Shown here: positions 34,146 to 42,511 of the stretch, one piece after another
Layout of the letters: the number at the start of each line of letters is the position of its first letter
Numbering within the stretch: the first letter of the stretch is position 1
Source of the DNA: a bacterium
GTDB lineage: Bacteria > Bacillota > Clostridia > Lachnospirales > Lachnospiraceae
Reading direction: 5' to 3'
Assembly (NCBI GenBank): GCA_022774325.1
Contig: JALFNN010000039.1
Location: 1-64,000, forward strand
Length of the DNA stretch: 64,000 bases
The notes under the pieces: model-generated
Database searches by the model: none
Told to the model about the DNA's origin: nothing
Seen by the model: only the letters and a program-made list of their open reading frames with translations
Position numbers and translations under genes: made by a program

Positions 34146-35840
34146 ATGATAAAAGTAACAACAGGTTATCCATTGCCGCAGGGCTGTACAGTGCGCGGCG
34201 AAAATGTGAATTTTTCGGTATGTGTTCCTTCTGGAAAAAAATGTGAGCTCCTTCTTTATAAAAAGGGGAAGAAGGTTCCGGAGCAGATATTTGACATGCA
34301 GGAAACGGGTTCTTCCGGGCTGATTCGCTGTATTGCGCTTCGTATACCAAGAGCTGAAGCTTATGAATATAATTACAGAGTTGACGGAGAAATCGTAATT
34401 GACAGTTATGCAAGAGCTTTTGCGGGACGTAAAGTCTGGGGTGAAGCCAGAAATATAGAACAGCATGAAGTCCGTGCCCGGATCATTGATACGGAATTTC
34501 CGTGGGAGGATGATAAAAGGCCTCATCTGGCACAAAATGAAGTGATTGCATACAGCCTTCATGTTCGCGGCTTTACCAAACACAGTTCTTCAAAGGTGCG
34601 ATATAAGGGAACTTTTGCAGGTGTTCTGGAGAAATTGCCATATTTAAAGGATCTTGGAGTGAATCAGATTCATGTAATGCCAATATATGATTTTGAGGAG
34701 AATAAATCCTACCTGAATTATTGGGGATACGGAGAAGGGTATTATTTCGCTCCTAAGAGCTCCTATGCTGCCAAAGAGGAAGTTACAGAACTGAAGAATC
34801 TGATTAAAACTCTTCATTCGGAGAATATGGAGTTGATCCTTGAAATGCCTTTTACGGGAGATACTCCGAAAATGATGATTCTGGGATGTCTTCGTTTCTG
34901 GGTGATGGAATATCATATTGATGGGTTTATTCTCAATCCATGTATTATAGACAGAGAGTCTCTGATCAACGATCCTGTTCTCTATGGTACCAAGATCATG
35001 AAGAAAATGGATGATTTCCAGAATACCATGCGCCGCTTCCTGAAAGGAGACGAGGGTATGGTTCCGGGGGTCATGTGGTGGCTGAGACATCAGTCAGAAG
35101 AGGAAGAGACCTTTAATTATATCACCGGACAGACAGGTTTCACTCTGAATGATCTGGTTTCTTATGATCAAAAACATAATGAAGAAAACGGAGAGGAGAA
35201 TCAGGACGGACCGGATTATAATTTTAGTTGGAATTGTGGCGTAGAGGGGCCGACCCGCAAACGCTCTGTCGTGGAATTGCGAAGAAAGCAGATCTATAAT
35301 GCATTTTTCCTCCTGCTCCTTGCACAGGGAACACCTTGTATTCTTGCAGGTGATGAATTCGCGAACAGCCAGAAGGGAAATAATAATGTCTATTGCCAGG
35401 ACAATCCGGTTTCCTGGCTTGACTGGAGCAAACTTCAAAAAGAAGAGAAGTTGCATCAGTTTGTAAAAGATCTGATCGCTTTCCGCAAGGCACATAAGGT
35501 GCTGCATCCGGAACATGAAATGATGGGAATTGACAGTACCAGCTGCGGAATTCCGGATATCTCTTATCACAGTGAAAACGCATGGCAGACATCCTCCGAG
35601 GTTTCAAGTAGACAGATCGGTGTATTCTATCACAGCAGCGACGAGGAGGAAAGCTGCTATGTTGCATATAATATGCACTGGGTTTCGCATCTTTTTGCGC
35701 TTCCGGCACTTCCAAAGGGTAAACACTGGTATCTTGCAGCTTCTACGGATGATGGAGTATTGAAAGAACCGGTACTCATTGAAGAAGCAAAGTGTGTGGA
35801 AGTAGAGGAACGTACCATCAAAGTATTCATTGTGAAGTAG
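34146..35840 (+). CDS. GH13 debranching-enzyme homologue lacking catalytic residues
   Basis: 564 residues; the second of tandem ATGs (34143, 34146) has AGGAGA 5 bases upstream. Residues 1-120 are a CBM48-type N-terminal domain, then a GH13 GlgX/isoamylase barrel (YSLHVRGFTKHSSSKVRYKG, GVNQIHVMPIYDFEE, NYWGYGEGYYFAPKSSYA) and a beta C-terminal domain. The GlgX-like segments GFTLNDLVSYDQKHNEENGE and YNFSWNCGVEGPT are intact. However, region I (DVVYNH expected) reads EMPFTGD, region II (GFRFDLA) reads GFILNPC, so the nucleophile Asp is missing. Region IV (TAHDGF) reads TGQTGF, and no region III Glu is found. It is probably a glycan-binding pseudoenzyme; ordinary GlgX is longer. Confidence 0.8.
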   Translation: MIKVTTGYPLPQGCTVRGENVNFSVCVPSGKKCELLLYKKGKKVPEQIFDMQETGSSGLIRCIALRIPRAEAYEYNYRVDGEIVIDSYARAFAGRKVWGEARNIEQHEVRARIIDTEFPWEDDKRPHLAQNEVIAYSLHVRGFTKHSSSKVRYKGTFAGVLEKLPYLKDLGVNQIHVMPIYDFEENKSYLNYWGYGEGYYFAPKSSYAAKEEVTELKNLIKTLHSENMELILEMPFTGDTPKMMILGCLRFWVMEYHIDGFILNPCIIDRESLINDPVLYGTKIMKKMDDFQNTMRRFLKGDEGMVPGVMWWLRHQSEEEETFNYITGQTGFTLNDLVSYDQKHNEENGEENQDGPDYNFSWNCGVEGPTRKRSVVELRRKQIYNAFFLLLLAQGTPCILAGDEFANSQKGNNNVYCQDNPVSWLDWSKLQKEEKLHQFVKDLIAFRKAHKVLHPEHEMMGIDSTSCGIPDISYHSENAWQTSSEVSSRQIGVFYHSSDEEESCYVAYNMHWVSHLFALPALPKGKHWYLAASTDDGVLKEPVLIEEAKCVEVEERTIKVFIVK

Positions 35841-35848
35841 GAGGAAAT

Positions 35849-36418
35849 ATGAAAGCCTGGCAGCATTTTTGCACCATTACAAATCATAAAATTCTGGTTA
35901 TGAAGAATTGTTTCCGGGTAGGATTGTACCGTCAGGGGCTTTTGCATGATATGTCCAAATATATGCCGTCTGAGTTCCTTGTGGGATGCAGATACTATCA
36001 GGGAACCAGAAGCCCGAACAATGCGGAGCGTGAAATAACCGGTTGTTCGACGGCCTGGCTACATCATAAAGGACGCAATAAGCATCATTATGAATACTGG
36101 ATCGACTATGGATTAGAACAACCGGGACTAACCGGTATGAAGATGCCGAAAAAATATGTGATTGAGATGTTTATGGATCGGATTGCGGCATCGAAAGTAT
36201 ATATGAAAGAGAATTATACGGATTCTTCTCCCCTTCAGTATTATGACAATGGGATTGCCGGACAGCTTATTCATGAAGATACTCGGGCACTGCTGGAAGA
36301 ACTGCTGCATATGCTTGCCGAGAAGGGAGAAAGGGAGACATTTGCCTATATTAAAAATACGGTGCTGAAGACGCACGATTATGAAAATATGGGGAAGAAC
36401 AGGAGGAGTAGGAGATGA
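35849..36418 (+). CDS. DUF5662 family protein
   Basis: 189 residues from ATG 35849, preceded by TAGGAGGAAAT; a longer in-frame start at 35792 lies inside the previous gene. It starts MKAWQHFCTITNHKILVMKNCFR and has GLLHDMSKYMPSEFLVGCRYYQG and CSTAWLHHKGRNKHHYEYW: several His/Asp residues arranged like an HD or metal-binding all-helical domain. DUF5662 is recognised from these segments; function unknown. Its TGA overlaps the ATG of the following DUF4250 gene (ATGA), so the two are translationally coupled. Confidence 0.8.
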   Translation: MKAWQHFCTITNHKILVMKNCFRVGLYRQGLLHDMSKYMPSEFLVGCRYYQGTRSPNNAEREITGCSTAWLHHKGRNKHHYEYWIDYGLEQPGLTGMKMPKKYVIEMFMDRIAASKVYMKENYTDSSPLQYYDNGIAGQLIHEDTRALLEELLHMLAEKGERETFAYIKNTVLKTHDYENMGKNRRSRR

Positions 36419-36594
36419 TATCATTGCCAAATGATCCGATGATCCTGCTGAGTGTGATCAACATGAAACTGAGAGACTCATATTCCGGGCTGGATGAGCT
36501 GTGTGAGGATATGGAAGTGGATCGGGAAATGATTGAAAAGATTCTGGAACAGATCGACTATCGCTATGATGAGGAAACGAATCAGTTCATATAA
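36415..36594 (+). CDS. DUF4250 family small protein
   Basis: 59 residues, ATG 36415 inside GGAGATGATA with TAGGAG just upstream, overlapping the DUF5662 stop by four bases. The sequence LPNDPMILLSVINMKLRDSY, then LDELCEDMEVDREMIEKIL and YDEETNQFI, matches DUF4250, a 55-60 residue helical family of Firmicutes with unknown function. MiaB starts 23 bases later. It resembles a winged-helix or HTH-like mini-domain in helix spacing, which is only an impression. Confidence 0.85.
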   Translation: MISLPNDPMILLSVINMKLRDSYSGLDELCEDMEVDREMIEKILEQIDYRYDEETNQFI

Positions 36595-36617
36595 CAGGAT
36601 TATGGAAGGATAATAAC

Positions 36618-38075
36618 ATGTTTGATATAAATTTTGATGAAATTGATTTGACAAAGCAGCCGCCGGTAGAAGAGCCGCAGCGTCAATACTATTTTATGGC
36701 CAAAGCAAGGCATTATGTGCAGGAAAAGAGCAGGGAACTGGGGAGAGATCTCACGTTCTGCGTGACCACTTTTGGTTGTCAGATGAATGCCAGAGATTCC
36801 GAGAAGCTGGTCGGCGTGCTGGAACAGATCGGGTATGTGGAGGAGCCGGACGAGGAGAAGGCTGATTTCGTCATCTTTAATACCTGTACTGTCCGCGAGA
36901 ACGCAAACACAAGGGTGTATGGACGTCTGGGGCAGTTAAACCGTGTAAAGAAGCAGAAACCGTACATGTTTATCGGACTTTGCGGATGCATGATGCAGGA
37001 GCCGGAAGTGGTCGAGAAGATCAAGAAAAGCTATCGTTTTGTGGATCTGATTTTCGGGACTCATAATATTTACAAGTTCGCGGAATTAATCGTGACGCGT
37101 TTTGAATCAGAACGAATGGTGATCGATCTCTGGAAGGATACAGATAAGATCGTAGAAGATCTGCCGAGCGAGAGAAAGTTTTCTTTTAAATCAGGCGTTA
37201 ATATCATGTTCGGCTGCAATAATTTCTGCAGCTACTGTATCGTACCGTATGTGCGCGGACGCGAGAGAAGCCGGAATCCCAAAGACATTATCCGCGAAAT
37301 CGAGTCGCTGGTCGCGGACGGAGTTGTGGAAGTCATGCTCCTTGGACAGAATGTTAATTCGTACGGAAAGACACTGGATGAGCCGATGAGCTTCGCCCAG
37401 CTTCTGGAAGAAATTGAGAAAATCGATGGCCTGGAAAGGATCCGTTTTATGACATCACATCCGAAAGACCTTTCCGATGAATTGATCGCAGTGATGGCAA
37501 AATCAAAGAAGATCTGTCGTCATCTGCATTTGCCGATCCAGTCAGGAAGCAGCCGGATCCTTCAGAAGATGAACCGCCGCTATACCAAAGAACACTATCT
37601 CGAACTGGTAGATAAGATCCGCGCCGCAGTTCCGGATATCTCACTTACGACCGATATTATTGTAGGATTCCCGGGAGAGACAGAAGAAGATTTCCAGGAA
37701 ACACTTGACGTAGTCAGAAAAGTACGTTACGACAGCGCCTTTACATTCATCTATTCCAAACGTACAGGCACACCGGCAGCGGCGATGGAAGAACAGATAC
37801 CGGAAGATGTAGTAAAAGACCGATTTGACCGACTCTTGAAAGAAGTACAGGAAATCTCCGCGGAAGTATGTTCTGTACATGAAGGAACGGTTCAGGAAGT
37901 ACTTGTCGAAAGCGTGAACGATCACGATCCAAGTCTTGTTACCGGGCGACTTAGCAATAACCTGCTGGTGCATTTCCCTGGGGATAAAGAGTTGATTGGG
38001 AAAATCGTACCGGTTCATCTGGATGAGGCGAAGGGATTCTATTATTTGGGGACGGTTCTTTTGCCACGACCATAG
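36618..38075 (+). CDS. miaB: tRNA-2-methylthio-N6-dimethylallyladenosine synthase
   Basis: 485 residues, ATG 36618 (GGAAGGATAATAAC). MiaB is a radical SAM methylthiotransferase that adds the ms2 group to i6A37 of tRNAs. The N-terminal UPF0004 domain has three cluster cysteines (FGCQMNARDSEK, FNTCTVRENA, GLCGCMMQEPEV). The radical SAM CxxxCxxC is in MFGCNNFCSYCIVPYVRGRE (about 195-210), and a C-terminal TRAM domain follows (EGTVQEVLVESV). An N-terminal extension of about 40 residues (FDEIDLTKQPPVEEPQRQYY) is usual in Clostridia. miaA, which makes the i6A substrate, is 10 kb downstream. A terminator follows. Confidence 0.95.
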   Translation: MFDINFDEIDLTKQPPVEEPQRQYYFMAKARHYVQEKSRELGRDLTFCVTTFGCQMNARDSEKLVGVLEQIGYVEEPDEEKADFVIFNTCTVRENANTRVYGRLGQLNRVKKQKPYMFIGLCGCMMQEPEVVEKIKKSYRFVDLIFGTHNIYKFAELIVTRFESERMVIDLWKDTDKIVEDLPSERKFSFKSGVNIMFGCNNFCSYCIVPYVRGRERSRNPKDIIREIESLVADGVVEVMLLGQNVNSYGKTLDEPMSFAQLLEEIEKIDGLERIRFMTSHPKDLSDELIAVMAKSKKICRHLHLPIQSGSSRILQKMNRRYTKEHYLELVDKIRAAVPDISLTTDIIVGFPGETEEDFQETLDVVRKVRYDSAFTFIYSKRTGTPAAAMEEQIPEDVVKDRFDRLLKEVQEISAEVCSVHEGTVQEVLVESVNDHDPSLVTGRLSNNLLVHFPGDKELIGKIVPVHLDEAKGFYYLGTVLLPRP

Positions 38076-38125
38076 CCCTTTGGCTTTTGTAAGCGGAAAA
38101 AAAGAAATATTCTAAGAGAATTGGA

Positions 38126-38174
38126 AAGCAGTCTTTACAGAAGAATGAAAGAATCTGAAAAGGCTGCTTTTTTT
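38126..38174 (+). terminator. Terminator after miaB
   Basis: AAGCAGTCTTT (38126-38136) pairs with AAAGGCTGCTT (38159-38169, one G-U), followed by TTTTT. Confidence 0.75.
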
Positions 38175-38248
38175 ATAGCACTCTTTTGACAATTTGCCAA
38201 ATTCTGCCTTTTCCAATCATATGTAATACGATACGGACAGGTCGATCA

Positions 38249-38285
38249 GACCAAAGGGCGATGGTCGGGACAAAAGAACCGTCCC
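38249..38285. repeat. REP-like double hairpin
   Basis: Two adjoining small hairpins: GACCA/TGGTC (38249-38253 / 38262-38266) and GGGAC-AAAAGAACC-GTCCC (38267-38285). From memory, short GGGACAAAAGAACCGTCCC-type palindromes recur between genes of clostridial genomes. There is only one copy in this window, so repetition cannot be shown here. Confidence 0.35.
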
Positions 38286-38353
38286 TACTAACATTTTTAC
38301 ATTTTGCAGGACTATATATATGAAAGTATTGATCAATCACTTTGGAGAGAAAA

Positions 38354-39745
38354 ATGAAGAAACAAGATTTGCTGAGAATAATTGACAATGAACTGCTTGA
38401 GGAACTGTTTGGATTCTGTTACACGAGAACGAAGGACAGTTATGAGGCTGAGGAGCTATGTTCGGATATTGTTTTTGCGCTTATCAAGGCTGCCTGTTCA
38501 AATGGTGAAATTGAAAATCTTTATCCATTTATATGGAAAGTTGCGCGAAATGTATATGCTGATTTTTCGGATCGGCGAAGAAAACATACGGATATGTTTT
38601 ACGAGGGTGATTCTGAAACGGTACTTCCGTTTATTGCCGATGAAGAGGATAACGATCAAAGTGAAGAACTGCTTGATGCGGTGTATCGTCAGATTGCGTT
38701 TCTGACGAAGGCATACCGGGAGGTTATGATTCTGTTTTATCTTGATGGTTTATCAACCGCGGAAATTGCCGTCAGGCAGAATATTAGTGAGACGGCGGTT
38801 CGTCAAAGATTATTTTCGGCGAGAAAAAGAATTAAAAGCGAGGTAAAAGAAATGACAGAGACTTATCCGAAACCGGTGGTGCTTGACAGAATCAATTACG
38901 TGATCTGGGGGGAGGGAAATCCATGCGGGAATGATCCCAGAACGGTTTGCACAAGGCAGTTTTCGAAGCATGTAGTGTACATGTGCTACTAACATAAAGA
39001 CAATGCGGAACAGTATCTTGCATTTCCGTATTTAAACCGGAAAATCGATCAGAATCTGGTACTCTGGCAGCAGATTGTTCCAATGGTGGATTCTTTAATT
39101 AAAAATGTTGAAAAAGACATGGAAGAACGCTATTTTTCTCGGATCCAAAAGAAGAAACGGCCGTTTTATGTCTATGGTTATATTGATAATGGGAAATATT
39201 TTGGAAGTGGCTGGGACGGCGTGAATGCTGAAAATGTATGTGGATACTCAAAAATTCGTGTTGACAATATTTACACTACACAAGTTAGAGTGCATTTCCA
39301 CTGTGGTCTTAATCTTGCAAATGATATCCCGATCCAGCTGGCTCTTCGGGCGATTGACGGGCTGAATATCGGCTCGCTGACAGAAGCGGAAAAGGAATGT
39401 GCAGCGATGGCTGTTTCGTGTGGCTATCTTTACAGGGAAGGCGAAATGCTGTACACGAAAATTCTCGTTAATCGTCTGTGCGATTCTGAAAAATTATATG
39501 ATATCAGTCAACGTTTAGAAAAAGGCTGTTTTGAAAAAACGGCAAGGATCATCGCTGACAAAATGGCAAAACTGATTTATGACTGTGTGCCGGATTATCT
39601 GCTGAGTGAATGGAAATTTGCAAATCGGCTGGCGTCGCTTCCGGTGATTGATTCGGTCGTGGAGGCTCTGATTGAAAAAGGAATGCTCGTGCCGCCGGAA
39701 GACGGTGTGGGTGCAGAAGGATGCTGGATGGGAGTTGAAAAATAA
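38354..39745 (+). pseudogene. Broken sigma-70 family (ECF-like) factor with long C-terminal regulatory domain
   Basis: ATG 38354 (GGAGAG 5 bases upstream) opens 212 residues with sigma region 2 (GFCYTRTKDSYEAEELCSDIVF) and region 4 (LTKAYREVMILFYLDGLSTAEIAVRQNISETAVRQRL, trimmed here). The frame hits TAA at 38990-38992 right after KHVVYMCY. It then continues in the same frame without another stop to 39745 (HKDNAEQYLAFPYLNRKID to GAEGCWMGVEK). As I recall, related proteins are one polypeptide of over 500 residues, with about 70-80 residues between these two parts. So an internal deletion plus an in-frame stop seems to have split it. The 5' piece might still act as a minimal sigma factor; the 3' piece could restart at ATG 39083. 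Confidence 0.65.
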
Positions 39746-40967
39746 TGCTTTCATTCATCAGAAGTTACAAATATCAGAATGTTTTCATAATTATGCTGTT
39801 GTTACTCCAGAATCTGCTTCTTTTAGCGAGTACTCTGACTACGATGCGCATGGCGCGTCTGGTGATGGACGGAGATTTCGAGGGAATCGTGGCATGTATG
39901 ATTTTTGTAATTATCGTGTATCTGACGCTGCATTTCCTGTTCTGGATCTATGATGTGCAGACTGCCAGAACGATAGCGCATATGAATCAGGATGTAAGGG
40001 CAAGCCTCAATCGGCAGATCATAGAGAGGAATGCAGAAGAGCTTAACGGAACGGACACGGGAGAATATATCTCCTGGTACACCAATGATTTAAAAGAAGC
40101 AGAAACACAGGGATTTCAGAATTTTTATTCTGCTGTGGACGCAGTGATTAAACTGACCATCGGTATTGCGGTACTTGCCCGGATCCAGTGGAAATAATTA
40201 ATATGTACGCTGCTGACGTCCGGAATGGTTTATGTGTTTTCTCACTATTTTCATGGAAATGTGGAAGAAGAGTCCGGGAAAGTGTCCAAGGGATGGGAGA
40301 CATTTACGCAGGCGGTAAAAGAGCAGGTAGGTGGAGTACATGTTCTGAAATCATTCGGACACGAGATGGATTTTAAGGAAAATATCCAGACGGCATCCAG
40401 GGAGCTGGAAAGGCAGAGATGCAGGTACGTAAAGACCCGTGAAAAAGCGGCTGCGGGAAAACGACCTTACTGAAGCTCATGCTCGGACAGCTTACGGGAT
40501 ATCAGGGGAGTATCCTCTATGATAAAAAAGAATTGTCCTGCTATGATATAAATACATTTTATGAACAGATGGCATACATCGAACAAAATGTATTCCTGTT
40601 CGATACCTCTATCCGGAATAATATTACACTGGGGGATTCGTATTGTGAAGACGAGATAGATAAAGTGCTTAAAATGAGCGCACTGGAAGAAGATATTCGG
40701 ACATTTCCGGAAGGATTGGATACCAAAGTCGGAGAAAACGGGAAGAATCTCTCCGGAGGGCAGAAACAGAGAATAGCGGTGGCCAGAGCTTTAATTCATG
40801 ATCGTAAAATTCTACTCGTAGACGAAGGAACATCTGCATTGGATCAGGAAAATGCATTGATAATCGAACATGCACTTTTGAACTGCCCGGAACTTACCTT
40901 AATTCTGATCATACATCATTTGAAAGAAGAGTATGTAATGCTTTATGAAAATGTATATCGGCTGTAA
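39745..40967 (+). pseudogene. Broken ABC exporter (TM domain plus ATPase)
   Basis: The frame begins at ATG 39745, overlapping the preceding stop (TAATG), and encodes a TM1-type permease (NVFIIMLLLLQNLLLLASTL to AVLARIQWK) until TAA at 40195-40197. The same frame resumes (SGMVYVFSHYFHGNVEEESGK to GGVHVLKSFGHEMDF) and ends near 40440. There it jumps to another frame that starts in the middle of Walker A (SGCGKTTLLKLMLGQ). The rest of the ATPase is intact: LSGGQKQRIAVARAL signature and ILLVDEGTSALD Walker B. About 100 or more residues between TM core and Walker A are missing. A nonsense change and an out-of-frame deletion make it a pseudogene, decaying together with its upstream sigma factor. 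Confidence 0.75.
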
Positions 40968-40977
40968 TAATTTTCCC

Positions 40978-41026
40978 AAAATCGCTCACACTATGTAGGA
41001 AGATTTGCATAGTGAGGGCGATTTTT
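40978..41026 (+). terminator. Terminator hairpin abutting the next start codon
   Basis: Arms 40978-40995 and 41008-41025 pair over 18 positions with a single A-A mismatch and one G-U, followed by TTTTT. The ATG of the next gene is at 41027 and its likely GAGGG ribosome binding site (41013-41017) lies in the 3' arm. Confidence 0.7.
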
Positions 41027-41458
41027 ATGAAGAGCAGAAGATCAAAATATATCAGTGAAGTGTTGTTTATCTGGGCACTGGGCGGAACGATTTACTATAC
41101 GATTGAGATGGTGACGCGAGGTTTTTCGCATTGGAGTATGTTTGTGGTTGGCGGACTTGCGCTTTGTTTCTGTACATTTCAGGGGCAGGCGATGAAGTGG
41201 ACGGAGCCATTATGGATTCAGGTCATCAAATCGGTCGTATTTGTTACTTCACTGGAATTTATAACAGGGATTATTGTGAATAAATGGCTTCATCTTGAAG
41301 TGTGGGACTATAGCGACCAGCCGTTTCAATTATGGGGGCAGATCTGTGTGCCGTTTATGATCTTATTTTCCGGGCTGATTGTGATTGGAATTCTTTTGGG
41401 CGGGACATTGACATATTGGATTTATGGGGAAAGAAAGCCGGATTTTCATATTCTTTGA
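41027..41458 (+). CDS. CmpB-like (putative ABC permease type) small membrane protein
   Basis: 143 residues from ATG 41027. Four membrane helices are visible: SEVLFIWALGGTIYYTIEMV, SMFVVGGLALCFCTF, IQVIKSVVFVTSLEFITGII and FMILFSGLIVIGILLGGTLTYWIYG. The pattern EFITGIIVNKWLHLEVWDYSDQPFQLWGQICV (given in parts: EFITGIIV, VWDYSDQPF, GQICV) is the core of the PF06541 family, annotated as putative ABC transporter permease although no transport has been shown. The start is unusual: ribosome binding site and ATG are enclosed by or adjoin a strong hairpin. No promoter was found between the hairpin and the gene. Confidence 0.7.
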   Translation: MKSRRSKYISEVLFIWALGGTIYYTIEMVTRGFSHWSMFVVGGLALCFCTFQGQAMKWTEPLWIQVIKSVVFVTSLEFITGIIVNKWLHLEVWDYSDQPFQLWGQICVPFMILFSGLIVIGILLGGTLTYWIYGERKPDFHIL

Positions 41459-41519
41459 TATTTCTGATTTTTCCATTAAACCGTTTATGTCGTGAACATG
41501 ACCGTTCATGTCGAATTGG

Positions 41520-41547
41520 TTGATTTTATGCATATATTTGTTATAAT
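41520..41547 (+). promoter_or_regulatory. Promoter upstream of the NlpC-like gene
   Basis: TTGATT (41520-41525), 16 bases, TATAAT (41542-41547). Ten bases later an ATG (41557) opens a 9-codon frame MKRKILESF that looks like the start of a lost signal peptide. Confidence 0.6.
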
Positions 41548-41623
41548 TGGGATAATATGAAGAGGAAAATCTTGGAATCTTTTTGAAAATTTTGAATTTG
41601 CAGAGAAATATCATGTACACCGG

Positions 41624-42274
41624 ATGGAAGCCATCCAGATTTCCCTCCGAATAAAAGGGCAGTCCGCTCCGGGAAGCACAGAAAACGCATTCCAGCAGGG
41701 CAGATCCGCATCGAAATCCAGCCTGTCCAGTAAGCTTGGCGTAAACCCAAACGCAATCGTAAGTGAACTGATAATGCATCAATTTGATGATTACTATTTG
41801 AATACAAAATATGTTGGACTCAACCCAAATAAAGATTTCAAATTATGTATGCGCCCGTATGGTGAGTATGCGAACAATAACCCCGGAATGAACTGTACCG
41901 GCTTTGTAGCATTCGTTTTCCAGAAGTGTGGAGCAAATCTGGAAACAATCGGGAATATGGGTCTTAGAGGAAGTTACTGCAATGCCTCCAACTGGTTGAG
42001 ATACTTCAAAAAATATAATGTCACCTACTATCAGTATTCAACAGTAGGAGAATTACTTAATAGTGGGAAAGCAGAAAAAGGAGATATCATTTTCTGCGAT
42101 CCCAAGGATTGGAGCCAAAGCGGTGCGGATTGTCACATCGGTTTTTTCTGGGGAAACGATTCTCCCGATAATCGTTTCTGGCATTCTTCTACAAAACCGG
42201 GAAGCGGAAACCAGATATCTGTGATTACTCCTGTTACGAATCCATCATACATTTATTTAGTTAAGCTTAAATAA
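41624..42274 (+). pseudogene. NlpC/P60-like cell-wall hydrolase, 5' end lost
   Basis: 216 residues from ATG 41624, but this ATG has no ribosome binding site. The frame is open back to 41561 without any start codon. The core reads NNNPGMNCTGFVAFVFQKCG with the probable Cys nucleophile, CNASNWLRYF, KAEKGDIIFCDP and CHIGFFWGND with the His, as in secreted NlpC/P60-type amidases. Such proteins need a signal peptide, which is absent here. Just upstream, a good promoter and ATG 41557 encode MKRKILESF, like the beginning of a signal peptide in another frame. I infer deletion or frameshift at the 5' end. Function if expressed: gamma-D-glutamyl peptide or amide hydrolysis. Confidence 0.6.
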
Positions 42275-42360
42275 TATTATCGAGGAAAACAAGAAAAGGA
42301 CAACCATCCAGATTCTCGATAAAACAGTCCATTGTTTGTGGGGGCGATTTCAGCTTTTGC

Positions 42361-42389
42361 TTGAAATGCCTCCATAAATTTGTTAAGAT
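42361..42389 (+). promoter_or_regulatory. Promoter of the mutS-mutL-miaA unit
   Basis: TTGAAA (42361-42366), 17 bases, TAAGAT (42384-42389) preceded by TGT (extended -10). The start would be near 42396, giving a leader of about 115 bases to mutS. Confidence 0.6.
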
Positions 42390-42407
42390 TTGAATGTGAC
42401 AAATGCC

Positions 42408-42441
42408 CCTATCCATTTGGCTGCAAATGCGAAAGGATAGG
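42408..42441 (+). promoter_or_regulatory. Structured 5' leader of mutS
   Basis: CCTATCC (42408-42414) pairs with GGATAGG (42435-42441) and encloses a second stem ATTTG/CAAAT (42415-42419 / 42424-42428) plus a GCGAAA single strand. I do not recognise a known riboswitch class. No T run follows. Confidence 0.4.
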
Positions 42442-42511
42442 TGAAGTAACGTGGGAAGCAACTACTTTCAAAACTGTGAAAACCCTTGAAAAATAAGGAG
42501 AATTTGGAAAT

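Noticed and set aside
39083..39745. Independent 220-residue gene from ATG 39083
   Set aside because: It has no ribosome binding site and is in the same frame as the upstream sigma factor piece, whose C-terminal part it matches.
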